Assembly (NCBI GenBank): GCA_009739215.1
Contig: VSJF01000011.1
Span: forward strand, 62,001 to 126,000
Source of the DNA: Floccularia luteovirens
Taxonomy: Eukaryota > Basidiomycota > Agaricomycetes > Agaricales > Squamanitaceae
Length of the DNA: 64,000 nt
Direction: 5' to 3'
Positions 51,785 to 64,000 of this stretch are shown here, piece by piece. The notes under the pieces were generated by a model. The model was not told the DNA's origin. It searched no databases and worked only from the letters and a program-made list of their open reading frames with translations. The position numbers and the translations under genes are program-made. The stretch's first letter is position 1. Every line of letters begins with the position of its first letter.

Positions 51785-53126
51785 TTACAGGACCGCCCGT
51801 ACCATTGGGTTTCGTTTCGTTTTGCATAAGGTAAGGCATCTCTTCTCCAATTCTTCGCGTGTGGCATTTTCATGGCCAGTTGCATTTTGTGGAGGAGTGG
51901 GTTCTGAGCTAGCTTCTGTATGAACTGCAAATGGGTTCGGCGGAATAGGTTTCCCGGGAGGTCCAACAGAGACACCTAAGTCTTTGATATTCCCGTTTTC
52001 CAGGTCGTAAACCCATCCATGAATGAAGACATCAAGTCACCTGCTCGCTTCCGTGGTCATCCCGTTTTACAGTGCTATTAGCCTCATGGGCCGACACTAA
52101 AGCGTAATGCTGATGTTGTGATGAACTACTTGATGTAATGTGATTGATAAAACGTACATTTGAAATGATGCTGTCACTCGCCATTCGACGTACCCCGACC
52201 TTGACGTTCTCTTCAACAAGAGCGCGGAATCCAGCTGCATAAAAAAACAGTGATGTGTCAGATTCTACTTGATAATAATCGACACAAACTGTCATACGTT
52301 CACGAATATCAGGCTCCTCTGCGACAGTTCCTTTCAGTCTTTCCCTTAGCTCCACGATTTCTGGCCTATAATCACAACAGGTCATCAGCACAGGTTGGGA
52401 GATCCTCGTGACATACAACAATTTACCTTGAAGACGTTTCAAATAACTCCCGAATAGGATCTATCCAATTTTGCACAGCGGCACCCGCAGCGTCAACTGA
52501 TGGGGGAGGAGGGCTAGCAATAGCAGCAGCCACTCCGCCACAGCCATAATGTCCCATGACAATAACATGCTTCACGCCCAACTCTGTGACTGCATAAGCA
52601 AGAACAGATTGCCTGAAACAAAGATAAAGTTAAAGTCATTATTATTTCCATAACAGAACACCATAACTGATGAGCGGACACTTACGCATTAGAATCCGTA
52701 TTATGGAACTGATTGGCGATATTCCGTTGCGAGAAGAACGTCCCGGGTTTCGCATTGAAAATAGTACCTTCACTGACGCGACTATCTGAACAGCCCAAAA
52801 ACATGAATGGTGGAGCTGTAAGCACCAACAAAGAAAAGGTTCCGATTCTCGTCAAAGCAATCAAACCATCACAGAATGAACCTCAACATACATTGGCCTT
52901 CTTCTACCAGTTCTCCAAGCAATGTTGGGTCATTGGCTGCTATATTCTCTCGGAACTGCTTGTTCCCTTCAAACAACCATTCCAAATCTGGTGCCTGTAA
53001 ATGATTCGTACGCTGCACCAATTCCGCACGTTGTAGGACTTCAGAAGAAGGATTAACAGCTTGGAGTGGGTGTGCTATTATAGAGGTAAGAGCCGCCAGG
53101 GCAAGTGTGATCCTCGAAAAAAACAT
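51785..53126 (-). CDS. Beta-carbonic anhydrase with predicted signal peptide
   Basis: Zinc enzyme for CO2/bicarbonate exchange. Start MFFSRITLALAALTSIIAHP at 53126: a hydrophobic N-terminus that looks like a signal peptide, so the protein is probably secreted or in the secretory path rather than cytosolic. Then LEWLFEGNKQFRENIAANDP, the zinc Cys and catalytic dyad in FMFLGCSDSRVSEGTIFNAK, RNIANQFHNTDSNA, and the second zinc site HVIVMGHYGCGGVAAAI. C-terminal FIHGWVYDLENGNIKDLGV is typical of fungal members, followed by a Pro/Thr-rich tail. Five introns. One surplus base is needed at about 52030-52036 (ACT-T-GAT) between EQVT and DVFIHGW. All zinc ligands precede this point, so a core would be made anyway. 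Confidence 0.85.
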
Positions 53127-53857
53127 ATCCAAAGAGGGTAGAAGCGTCCAGCTAGGTATTATCCAACATCAAAAAGGAAGTTCATTTGATAAAAAGGGGT
53201 AGAACCAGACTTACTCAGAAAGCGGTATATGTATGGCTAATGGTGAACTAGCACCAAGACCAACAAACGAAGAGATGCAAAACAGACAACAAGTTAAAGC
53301 GGTATCTCAACGCGAGAATATCACACCCATCTCTATGTCTTTATATGCTTGTAAGTTACCTGCAAGTCGCCTATGCGATGACCACCCACCGCTTGGCGGA
53401 AACAAACGAAACTTCTTGGCAGGGTTCCTCTTTTACCATTCGTCAAGCAGCACAGTGGCGTTCCTATATTTAATCATTAATAAACATTTTAGTTTGCTTT
53501 ATTCGGAGCATGTTTCAATACATGATTCTGAAAAACATGCGTAAGTAGAGGTAAGTAGAACCGTCGACCATCGCTCCTTTGCTATGAACGGGAAGGAATA
53601 GGCAGGAACCACGCTTAAACACGCGAGACAACAATCTTCGGAAGTAGTAGCGGTTTCCATCTCTTTGTGATGAACATTGTAATGAAAGAATTGTCACCAT
53701 AGTATTCGTTGGCCCAAGTACTTTGGATTTCCTCACCAAATCCACCTTGGCAGGTCACTTTTTCACCAATTGATTGAGTGGATTTTACACACTCAAAGAG
53801 TTCAAGTTAAGGTCCACCAGTATGAACAAGGCTTTATGACGTTAATAAAATTATTTG
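53127..53857. other. Intergenic, carbonic anhydrase promoter side / MSH6 3' end
   Basis: 730 bp, tail-to-head; no supported gene. Confidence 0.4.
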
Positions 53858-56800
53858 TCAACGATCAGGGTATGTACAATGGGTATGAAGAAGCATTTGT
53901 TGCAAAGAAAGAAAAAAGGCTTGGGGACAATTAAACAGAGTTACGGTCGTCGCCTGTACTTGTTCCTTTAGTCGCTTAAGAATTTCCTGTTTTCTGACCG
54001 TATTCTCGGGGAGTTGTAATTGTCCGGTCCCTAGTTTGAACAGATAGACAAAGTCCGCCTGAGAAAACAGCGACATCCTAGAAGAGACATCCTGTTTCTT
54101 CTTCTGCTGCAACCTCTCCTTGAACTGTTCGGCAAATTTCTTCGAGATGGTATCGGCCCTTTCCACGACTTCGATCGGCACTCCGGCTAGGTTAGCAACA
54201 TGTGTACCGAATGACGATTCGGCTACCCCTTCAACCAATTTGAATAAAAACACGAGCTGCCAGGGTAATAAGTAAAATATAGTAATAGATTTTGTATTAA
54301 CTTACATCCCGCTTTTCATCATCCACAAGGGTGGACATGTGCATGTTCCGGATATTCGGGTGATACAGGAAGTCATCGGTTAAAGAGCCGTAGTGTGTTG
54401 CAAAGAAGGAAAGTGCCAATGTATGGGTAGCTAACTGATGCAATACAGCCTATAAAATTGATTAATCGATGTTTTTTGACGAGGTATAGAAGCCACAAAC
54501 TCACAGATGCGATAGCCATGCCATCCTATCAAGGATAAGAATCAATTAGTTACACCTGCATTGACGGAAGAATACATACATAAGTTGAAGTCCCTCTTCC
54601 AAGTTCTGGGTAACTTATAAGTTCGGTTACTAACAGGACTCGAAACAATGACACGCACCATCCAAAATGACGAAAGACTTGGGTGTGGCATCTCGTAGGA
54701 TTTTACAACTACAAACAGGTTTTCAGTGAACCAGCTAGTTGCATCATTCGGTACGACATACCACTCATCTAGCTCAACTTTAAAAGTACTTGCGTTAGAA
54801 AACATGTTATCATATGCGCCCATTCGCGTTATGATAGCATCGACAGGGCATAGCCTATCATTAAATGTCGTCGCAGTATCTATTCCAAGTTGAACACATT
54901 GACTCACCTTGCACGAGAGGCAGGTACGAGCATTCCAAGTTGTGCCATAATCTACATCACATCAACGTCTCATCGAGCATTGTGAGCTTAGAGGGTACGT
55001 ACAATACCAGTGGCAGTCATTCGCATGACCTATTGAAATTTTAGAAAATTTACAGTTAAAGAAAGCGAACGATCTTACCGTAGATTTACCACTACATACC
55101 GGAATCCGTAAGTATCAGCTTTCAACTAGTAAACAACAGAACACATACGCCATGTTCGGACCTATCCATACAATTGTATAAGAAAGCTGATTTACCGCAC
55201 ACCATATCAAACCACTTACCAGTGAGAAGGGAAATCTTGCCTACATCCTGGCCCAACTTGACATCATTGGGAATAAAGTTCTTCACCGTCGTAGTCAAAC
55301 ACAACGTAGGATGCCTAAGCTGCTCAAAGTCAAACCATGCGTTATCACCTTCTATAAACTCCGGCCGACAAGCTGGCTCCCCAATAGCAGCACTAGCTTT
55401 AGCCAAACTGAATAGACAATCAAGCTCAGAAAATATCCTAATTGCACGCAACCAAACAGAGCGTTCTGCATCAAATTCAGCATAAAGTCGGAATTTGAAA
55501 GCTTTAATGGCAGTGCCGCGATTTTCACGGGCTTCTTTAAGCTGCCGTACTTTCTTTTGAAGGGAGCTGACGACCCAACGGGTTTTGGCCTGGGTATGTC
55601 TAAGTGAGCTTGAGGTAAAAGTGGTTTCTGGAAACAACTGACCTTTGTTCCCCCGCTCTTCGACCAATCATTTGGCACGTCTTTAAAGCTAGATGGAGTC
55701 TCTACAAGGTAGATTTCCTGGGAGAAGAAGAGAGTGAATATTTAACAATGACAATGATATAAAGAGGTTCGGTACCTTGTTTCCTACTGCACTATGCCAA
55801 TAGGCCAGTTTACACCTGAAATGACATGGGATAATGCTTCAGGAACGCTTGAAAATGCAAGCAACATACTTGATCTTTTTCTCAAACTTCTCTAATTCCT
55901 CTTCAAAGTATTTCTCAAGTTCGTCTATTTCAGCCATTATCTTATCATATGCTTCATCTTTGCCTGTACGAGGTACAAGCTCATCCGATTCTGTTTTATG
56001 ATAAATACACAAATTAAGACAATTTAAGAATAAAAATCAAAATACCTTTCTCAGATGTTGGTTGGTACATGCTCTCAACATGTTTTATATTTTGAAGTAA
56101 ATCTGGTGCGCTCCGAAGCAGTCCAAAAATCGTCTTTGATTCAAAAGCTTCCGAGGTGTCAGAAAGCTTATTCAGCCCACGACTCAAGTTCTTAAATGAC
56201 TATACGAGCTAGTCAGGGTAATATAACTTCGGTGAAACAAAAGTGAACCTACACGAAGAACTTTAAGGAAGTCCTTAACGCGACAGTTTTTGGCATGGAT
56301 ACGCGACACGATACGTTCCAGATCCGGCAGACCTTTGGCGATCTCGGTAAAGTCCTCTTCAAAGGTAGGATGTTTCAAGATATCTTGAACAGCGTCTAGC
56401 CTTGTCATCATGAAAATTCATGAGCTGACCAGTCGGGATTGCAGATCAAATAATGAACTGGTACCTTGCATTGATGGATGCAATATCTCGCAGCGGCATG
56501 CAAAGCCAAATACGAAATAACCGTTTACCTGAAGTACATAAGGAATGTTGAAAGGACGCATGTATATGTAAATGACTGACCAAAAGGCGTGATACACCTC
56601 CCCAGTAACTTTAAAAGCGATCCGTCTTCAGTACCTTCATTATTCATCAAGACCTGCATAATGTATAGATCATGAGTTTCTTCGCAATTTTTACAATTAT
56701 TTGTCGGATTACCTCAATGTGCGCAAGAGTTTGTCCATCAAGCGAGAGCCCTTCTCCCTTCTTCATTGGATCATAAATGTTAAAGTTCTTCATGCTCAAT

Positions 56801-59482
56801 ATATCCTTGTCGATATTCAGCTGACGAAGATACCTATTCAATGCAAAAATTCAACATATGAGCGAAGAAAATATATTCTTGTTTACAGACCAAATCATGC
56901 AACCCAAAGATTCCACAGCACTCGTAGATGACGCCATTTGTCGAATAGACTCTGGCACGGAATTTGGAAAGGGTCCATCCTCTTCTTCATCCACTATAGC
57001 ATTACTATCCTGAGGGAACAGTTTCTTGAGCTCCTCCACAGTTTCTTGATAATTGAACCCTTCAACATCACGCAAGCCAGTCCACAAACATGCGGCCGGA
57101 AGGACAGATTTAAGCAGGCGAACAGTAGAGACCGTCAAATTAGTCTGTATTGAAATTCGCTGTGAATGCGAGTCAATAACCAAGACATTAAATTGTCACC
57201 TTTTTATACAGCAATTCTTTCGGTCTGATCTGCCTCATAAGCGTCTCAAGTTTAGTGCGGCAAATATCATCCTCAAACGCGCTTAGATTGAATTGCGAAG
57301 TTGAGCAATCCAAGACGCAAATTCCAAACTTGTTAGAAGAATCTGAACCATCAGCAGCACCAAGTTCGGAAATAGCAACACAATGTCCCGCTTGGTCGTC
57401 CGTAAGAAGTTCGGGATCCAAAAGCGTCCCATTTGTGTAGACTTTGTTTAACTCTCTATGTCATCTTAAGTTTTCAAGTGTCTTACGGAAGAGAAAGGAA
57501 ACAAATGCAAACCTTCTAACAATCTTCTCTTTCTCTTTCTCCTGTGGAGCTTTGCCTTTTCCTTTGGTCGCTGCCATCCTCATCTCAGCACCAAGGGCAG
57601 TCTCACTTTGTTCAACACGTCCAACTTTGTATCCTACAACGGAACGCCTGAGTTAGTGTAAATTGAAGATTTAAACTTGCAAACCTTTGCCAAGGAATTT
57701 TCTGTGGGTGGAATTTCAGAAATGAATTTTTTTTCAAATGAGATTCTTGCTACTCACGCAGCCCAGAAATTGAAAGACATTTCCGGAACACCGACCTTCA
57801 AAAAAGAAACTGTCAGTCCTTAAATGCCACAATGTCGTATCTCAGTTAATACCATCGACATTTTTACTCTGGATGTCAATTTCAGATCGAATTCTTGATG
57901 GCCGATCCGAGCATCGTCCTCGTAGAGCTAAACGGTGAAGCTTAGATAATTGTCAGTTCCGATACCTAGGAATTGCTCACTTCGAAGAATTTTCTGGATA
58001 GATTATCAGTTAAATAAGTATCAATTAAACTGAGATGCACCCACCCTTTTTGGAAGAACAATATCTGTCCATCAATAATAATTGTCAGTTAGCATGACAT
58101 AATCCAGCTTTGGAGTCACTCAACGGTGTCATAATGGTTCTGTTTTATCTTGAGAGGTATTAGATATTAATCAAGTGACAAATTGAAGATAATCTCTAAC
58201 CTCCCAAAACTAGAGTATTTTAATCATTATCAGAATAGAGTTCCCGGGGCAAAGGGATACATACCTGTTTCTCGAATGGTGTGAATTCCTTCCAGGCTTT
58301 AGAAGGAACATACAAAGTCCGAGGATCGTATCCAGGTTCCCCAGGCCTCCGTTCATCTTTCTGTTCAAGAGAAAGATATATCAGTAATAGTGGCGGAATA
58401 TAACGCGAACTAACATCTTTGATATCAGCTAAGAACGAATAGGGGCTGTCTGCTGACTTCTTTCCATCTTTCTTGCCTTTTTCTCTCTGTTCTGCGGCGG
58501 TTAGGAAACTAAAGGAACCACTATTCGATGTCTCCTTTTTCCCAGAGCCCAAACCAGGTCGCTTGACTCCACTAGCTGATGTCTTTTTTTTCTTAGCTTT
58601 CACTTCATCCCCACTATCTTCATCTGAGGATACAACAGATGTCCGAGATGAAGCGGACGAGCGAACAGATGATTTGGTCGAAGTCACTTCTATGTCAGAA
58701 TCAGAAGGTACTATGAAGTCGTCATCATCGGAAGCTTGAGAACGAGACTTTTGAGCTGGAGAGCAATCAATTAAAAGAATGATGTAACATGTATAACTAC
58801 ACCAACATTTTTTCGGAGACTTCATAAATCGGGTTAACCTTTGAGAAAATGAAGATACATCTGCACCTCCAACATCTTCCTCATCTTCTTCGTCTCCAAC
58901 TACTTCCAAGACTCGAGCTTTTTTGGCACTTCCTAATGATTGGAGTAATGAAGATGAAACGAAACTTGGGAACTAAGGTAGTGCAATACACACTTTGCGG
59001 TCCAAGTGATGGAGAGGAGTTGCGGCGGGAGGACTTCCGCAATTTAGCTGCCGTAGCATCCTCTTCATCTGACGATTCAACAATGACTTTTCTTTTGTTA
59101 CGGCCCTGTTTAATCGTTAATTTAGCTAAACTATATAACAATTTTCAGCGATATTTCCACTGACCGGCTTTGCTTGTATTTGCACCTCATCATCCTCATC
59201 CAACAGTGACATATCCACATCGATTGGATCACTGGTCGGGGGAGTTGTTGCGCCTCGCGACGATGTCGAGCTCAGAGCAACAGGTGAACTAAATACCTCC
59301 GGCTGCAAAGTGTCTGATTCCTTAATCTCTACGGCTCGTGCGGTTGCAGATTTGGACGCGTGCCCATTATCCTTCGCGGGGGTCTTTTGAATACTTTGGC
59401 TGAGGCTACTCTGAGGACCTTTTGCAAAGTAAGACATCAAACTCTTTTGCTTTGTCTTTTCAACTTTCGAGCTGGGCGCCAT
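53858..59482 (-). CDS. MSH6: DNA mismatch repair protein MSH6
   Basis: Larger subunit of MutS-alpha (MSH2-MSH6), which recognises base mismatches and 1-2 nt loops. Start MAPSSKVEKTKQKSLMSYFA at 59482 contains a PCNA-binding PIP box (QKSLMSYF). An acidic, disordered N-terminal region precedes YDPRTLYVPSKAWKEFTPFE; the mismatch-reading Phe-x-Glu is in LFFQKGKFFELYEDDA. Connector, lever and clamp follow; then ATPase: Walker A TGPNMAGKST, TRMGAYDNMFSNASTF, Walker B SFVILDELGRGTSTYDG, FFATHYGSLTDDF and the dimer helix VEGVAESSFGTHVANLAGVP. I spliced about 27 introns; nearly all join cleanly. One near 58755-58865 is ambiguous (donor GTTAAC would shift frame, donor GTGCAG keeps it). Divergent from the methyltransferase, 159 bp between starts. 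Confidence 0.95.
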
Positions 59483-59641
59483 GGTGCACCTTTGAAAGTG
59501 AAGTCAGAAAGCTAGTTACATAAAAACTTGAAGAATATTAAAGTACGGTAACGAAACGCGTTGGTCCTTGTTTGGCCTTGTCACGTAATAACTAAAGTCT
59601 TTTACGTGCTCATCTCAGGACTCGCTTACTTTGTACATTTC
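59483..59641. promoter_or_regulatory. Bidirectional promoter, MSH6 / methyltransferase
   Basis: Only 159 bp separate the two divergent ATGs, so both genes must share it. Contains AACGCGTT, an MluI-cell-cycle-box-like ACGCG core, at about 59554-59562. That core is the known MBF site in yeasts for S-phase genes; its use here is inference. Confidence 0.45.
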
Positions 59642-60683
59642 ATGGACTACGAAGACATCTTGAACGATGCGCTGACACTTATGGGCGAAAAGCGTTTATC
59701 TGATGGTGATACTATACAGTATGGACCCTTGACTTTGACTGTTGCACCCAAGGTGACATTGTAGGCTAGTGAAACAAAGACAATACTTACATTGATATCC
59801 TTATTTACAGGAGGGAAAAGTACGATCACCATACTCTACTATAATATGATTGATAAATAGTACAAAAGGCGAACACACTTCTGGCAGACCATTTGTTTTC
59901 GCCTGCGCTATTTTTCGCCGAGCGTATTGAACGCAATCTTCTTGATGTGCAAGGCAAAAGCGGTCTGTTACTTGCTAGAGCTCCCCTTTATGTTATCGGC
60001 TCATGGCACCTCCGTCCATAGTCGTCGAGCTCGGGGCCGGAGCGGCCTTACCATCACTTCTTCTAGCGACATTGCTTACAACTAAAGCACCGAAACTTGT
60101 AGTCGCTACCGATTATCCAGATCAGATTATACTTGGGAATCTAAAAGCAAACGTCGAGAGGAACCGCTACGCTTTCAATTCAAGATGTACAGTAAAGTAC
60201 GCAGGATATGAGTGGGGACAAGACCCAACTAGCATATTGTGAATAGATCTGCTTTTGCGATGATCTTTGTCATTTGATACATCTTATAGAGGTTCATTGC
60301 CTTCGGGCGTTGAAGGTTTCGATGTTGTGATCATGTCCGACATTCTTCACTTTGACTCCTCGCATGATGATATCATAACATCCATCAAACATCTCCTGGC
60401 AAAGGGCCCAGATTCTCGGGTGCATATTAGTGTCAGCTAAATCTCTCCACATGCTCCATGTCTCACTAAAAGAACACTGCGCCTTTAGGCCGGCTCTTAC
60501 ACCCACCGACGCGTTTGTAACAGCTTTGTTGAAAAGTCAAAAGCTGCAGGACTTGAGGTGGAGGAGATTGATACTTCTGGTAGTGCGAAATGGTTGGGCA
60601 CGATGAAGGTTGGTAAATTGAATAAAGAAGACCTAGCTGTACGCAAATCTTTATGTCGATACTGGATAGGACGATGGTTGTGA
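59642..60683 (+). CDS. Class I SAM-dependent methyltransferase (Nnt1/Efm7-like)
   Basis: Seven-beta-strand methyltransferase of the family that includes nicotinamide N-methyltransferase-like and elongation-factor lysine methyltransferases; substrate not proven. Start MDYEDILNDALTLMGEKRLS (59642). Then ANTLLADHLFSPALFFAERI, the SAM-binding motif I VVELGAGAALPSLLL, acidic motif II LVVATDYPDQIILGNLKANV, and motif post-I/IV VIMSDILHFDSSHDDII. C-terminal TGSAKWLGTMKVGKLNKE. Five introns, all in frame; about 250 aa, normal for the family. It lies between MSH6 and EXO1, sharing a promoter with the former. Confidence 0.82.
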
Positions 60684-60838
60684 AATATAGTACTTGTGAC
60701 ATAAGTCGCGTGACCAGACGCGACATTGATCATCACTCTCAGGGTCGTCAAGTTCCCGACAAATCAAAAGACCTTTCATCGTTTCTCCCATTCCACATAC
60801 TTGTCATGAACTCTGTAAATTAACGACATATTTAAGAA

Positions 60839-63683
60839 ATGGGAATTACAGGTCTTTTACCTGCCCTCAAACCGATACAAGTCACCAAACGCTTGTCGGA
60901 ATTCAAGGGAAAAACAATTGCGGTCGACGCGTACGGTTGGCTACACAAAGGTGTCTATTCATGTGCCACAGCATTGGCAACAGGGCAGAATACACACAAG
61001 TATGTTCTTATTTTCCTTTACAGTTGTATTCTCAAGTTTACTGATTCCTTACCTAGATATGTCGACTTTGCCATGCATCGCGTACGACTTCTACGGCACC
61101 ATCAAATTGAGCCCTATTTAGTGTTTGACGGTGGCCCACTTCCAGCAAAGAGGGGCACTGAAAAAGAACGCAAACAAAAACGAGAGGAAAATCTAGCCAG
61201 AGGTAACCAGTTAGCAGCGCAAGGAAGGCACTCTCAAGCACGCGATTACTATGTCAAATGTATCGACGTCACACCACAGATGGCATATCAGCTAATCAAG
61301 GTTCGTTCTTTCTTTATAATTCCTTCCTAAACTTCTCATTAATGTCAACAATGAAATAGTCTCTACAAGCCGAATCAGTTCCTTACGTAGTCGCTCCATA
61401 CGAAGCTGATGCTCAGCTGGCATATCTTGAGCAAAAGGGCATCGTCGACGGAATATTAACAGAAGATTCGGATCTACTCGTATTTGGGTGTCAAAATGTG
61501 TTATTCAAGCTTGACTGCGTTGAAAGTACAGTCGTCTCAATCTCGCGCTCCGATTTTGCCTTTATATCCGATAACTGCGGGATCTCCCTTGCTGGATGGT
61601 CGGACACACAATTTAGAGCAATGGCTATCCTAAGCGGTTGTGATTATCTTCCGAGTATATCAGGAATCGGCCTCAAAACAGCATGTTCTTTGCTCAGGAA
61701 GTGGAAGACAGCAGAACAAGTGGTTCGCGTCCTCACGCTCGAAGGTAAAAAGTCTGTACCCAGTGGATACATGAAACTGTTCAAATTAGCCGAGAAATGT
61801 TTCCTGCATCAGAGGGTTTATTGTCCTGTCGCGGAAAAACTTGTCTACCTGACAGAAGTTGATGGTGAATGGGACCATGAGGCCGAAGCTTACGTTGGGA
61901 AGTAAGTCATAAACCCGTGTATCATATTCGTTGTTATTTACCAGACTTTCAGTGATATAGAGCCGTTATTGGCAAAAGGGGATAGCATCAGGAGATATTG
62001 ACCCCATCACACTCTTACCCATGAAAGACATCAATCCTTCATTCAAACCTAGATCTCTCAAACCCAAGTCGGAGGCTGTGAATACCCAGACGGGCACACG
62101 AGAGAAAAATACAGGCTCATGGTATTTTAAGTTTTTTTGGTCAGTCTTCATTCCACTCATATTTATTGATACTCTTGTACTGAGGAATGATACAGGACCC
62201 AATCCCATTATACCTTCCTCAAAGTCAAATCCTACACCTAGAGTCGTATCGAATCCCAATATGACAGGTAAAACAAGTGGGAAAAGGACATTAGCAGAGG
62301 TCATGGATCAAGACCGTGTACAGAAAGAGAAGCGTCGAAAGAGTTCGCCTCTACTCACACAATCAAAGTTTTTTAACAACTCCTCCAAACCGCTCCCTGA
62401 AAAACGTAGACATAGCGATACACCCCCAGTTCCTTCAGGTTCACTCGTCACTCGCAGCAATAAAGAAAATATTGTTTTTACAAACGACGAAGACGAAGCA
62501 GAAGCAGAGCAACTAGATGGCTCGGATATTTCTATCAAGGCACAGGCTGATCTTGGCGCAGAAATCGAAGTAGAGCCTGACTACAACTTCTCACCTGGTG
62601 TGGAACAAGAGGATGGCTACATATCCCCAACACCATCATGTTCACGTAACACAGAGGAATTATCGTCCCCTGTCAGACCGGGAGTAACACCCTAAACGAA
62701 AGTGTATTAAACCAGAGAGAGAGGTTCACGCAAATCAAGATGGAGAATTCGGTGAAGTCGATATATTATCAAGCCCAATATCCGCTATCAAGATCAGTCG
62801 CTCGTTCGCTTTTGTCGATAGTCAAAGTAACAAGTTCCGTGCAAGGTCACAAACCCCAACTAGAACTCGCGATGTATCCGAAGACGATATCATTCTTGTT
62901 AGCCATACAAGCACTGGGAAGGCAAAAGCATCCGCTTCGATATACCCAGGTCCTGATTTAGGAGGGACGGTCGTGGATGATTCGGGCAGCGAAATTTACT
63001 GTTACGAAGGATACCCTGCCGTTTCGCGGAGTAAAACCATCACACAGTCACTCGAAGCTGCTGTCAGCAAAAACGTCATTGATGTCGATGATCTTCTAAG
63101 CGAAGATTCGGATGAGAAAAAAGCAATGGAGAACGCTGATAGAACTAAAGCAGTCATGGACGGATGGAGACAGCGCTGGACTCTCAATGGCAATATCAAT
63201 AACGTCATGGATAAGAAGAAGCCATCTGCAGCTGGGAAACTAAAGCGCAGGGAAATCAATGTGACGCCAAATGGCAGGCACTCCCTCCGTAGATCTTCAC
63301 CCATGTCCGAGCCTTTGAAGGCGCGGAACCGTGCCAAGCTTGCCGCTAACAATAAAACTCTCAATTCCCCCAGTAGCGTTGGCAAGCGGAAGAATCCCAA
63401 CAACTTCTTCAAAGCTGTGAAATACCACAACCGCAATAACAATAATAAAACGATACTTGTACAACCATCCTCAAGTCATTCGGATGTTGAAGAGATCCTA
63501 GATATGACTATGAGCAATCCTAGACCGGCGGGGGACTCGGGGGCTGTTCGAATAGCTATTGACTTGACATCTTCGGATGCTGTTATTTCCAACACGAGAT
63601 TGGGCTTGACACAATATCGGTACGTATTTCTTCTGATAAACTAACGGCCCTTCTAAACGATTTCACAACCCAGGTTCACATAG
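60839..63683 (+). CDS. EXO1: Exonuclease 1 (XPG/Rad2 family)
   Basis: 5'-3' exonuclease and flap nuclease for mismatch excision and end resection. Start MGITGLLPALKPIQ at 60839. All catalytic acids are present: VDAYGWLHKG, YLVFDGGPLPAKRG, APYEADAQLAYLE, TEDSDLLVFG, SGCDYLPSISGIGLKTA. The nuclease core is in frame over four exons. The C-terminal half is acidic and disordered with KR-rich patches (KRRKSSP, KLKRREI), as usual for the region that binds MSH2/MLH1. Two surplus-base breaks: G-run at 61977-61980 (before IASGDIDPITLLPM) and CCC-T-AAA at 62692 (VTP before KRKC). A 63-nt in-frame intron lies at about 62121. If the first break is real the product ends soon after the nuclease core. The stop is TAG 63681-63683. 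Confidence 0.92.
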
Positions 63684-64000
63684 GTTTCTTGGCATGCCGC
63701 CTACAAGTAACCGACGTCTGTCGTATCTAATAGTCGTATAGGATAGGGGCTTAACAGCATCTAAGCAGCCCTAGTGGTGATGTTATATAGACCTATTGAC
63801 TCCTCTTATATGCATTATATCTTTTTTGTTTAGAGCCCTATTTTTTCCTTTCTTTGCTTTCGGATGTTCACTTGTAACAGAATAGAAATATAATACAAAA
63901 TACAAAACAGCGCAAGGATTGCCCACTTTACGCTATTGGATACGGGGGAAGTAAAAGGATGGCATGTATGTAATTTTTATAATCTCACTTATCTACATCA
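63684..64000. other. 3' flank of EXO1
   Basis: 317 bp to the window edge; AT-rich, no gene seen. Confidence 0.4.

Overview
The window reads as nuclear DNA of a filamentous basidiomycete, most likely an agaricomycete. Genes are split by many 45-65 nt GT-AG introns and packed on both strands, and several families (fungal F-box/LRR proteins, multi-pass membrane paralogues, microsomal P450s, Egh16-like secreted protein) are typical of mushrooms. No rRNA, tRNA, CRISPR array or intact transposon was recognised. Every exon model here was spliced by eye, so internal boundaries are provisional.

Left part (1-13.4 kb): 3' -truncated BTB protein (-), spindle checkpoint MAD1 (+), an RRM protein (-), a Rad51 paralogue (+), 5-formyltetrahydrofolate cyclo-ligase (-), a C2H2 zinc-finger protein (+) and an AMP-binding acyl-CoA ligase (+). 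All of these are recognisable end to end, yet each needs at least one reading-frame correction, nearly always one surplus base. Middle (13.6-29 kb): PIG-P (+), a P450 (-), a broken second PIG-P, a two-unit protein of unknown function (-), a near-identical second P450 (-), cystathionine gamma-synthase (-) and the CBS protein SDS23 (-); the PIG-P/P450 block is a segmental tandem duplication interrupted by new DNA. 29-36 kb is gene-poor with one F-box gene.

Right part (36-64 kb): Egh16-like secreted protein (+), intact GFA1 (+), three tandem multi-pass membrane paralogues (+), a beta-carbonic anhydrase (-), MSH6 (-), a class I methyltransferase (+) and EXO1 (+). MSH6 (mismatch recognition) and EXO1 (mismatch excision) lie 1.4 kb apart with only the methyltransferase between them, so two steps of one repair pathway are neighbours; MAD1 and the Rad51 paralogue at the other end also serve genome stability.

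The most unusual signals are: the recurrent, strongly +1-biased frame breaks that cluster in some genes and spare others (GFA1, MSH6, SDS23, cystathionine gamma-synthase, both P450s, PIG-P are clean); the MSH6 P-loop encoded by two successive 13-nt microexons; the duplicated P450 with a decayed PIG-P; and several GC-AG introns.
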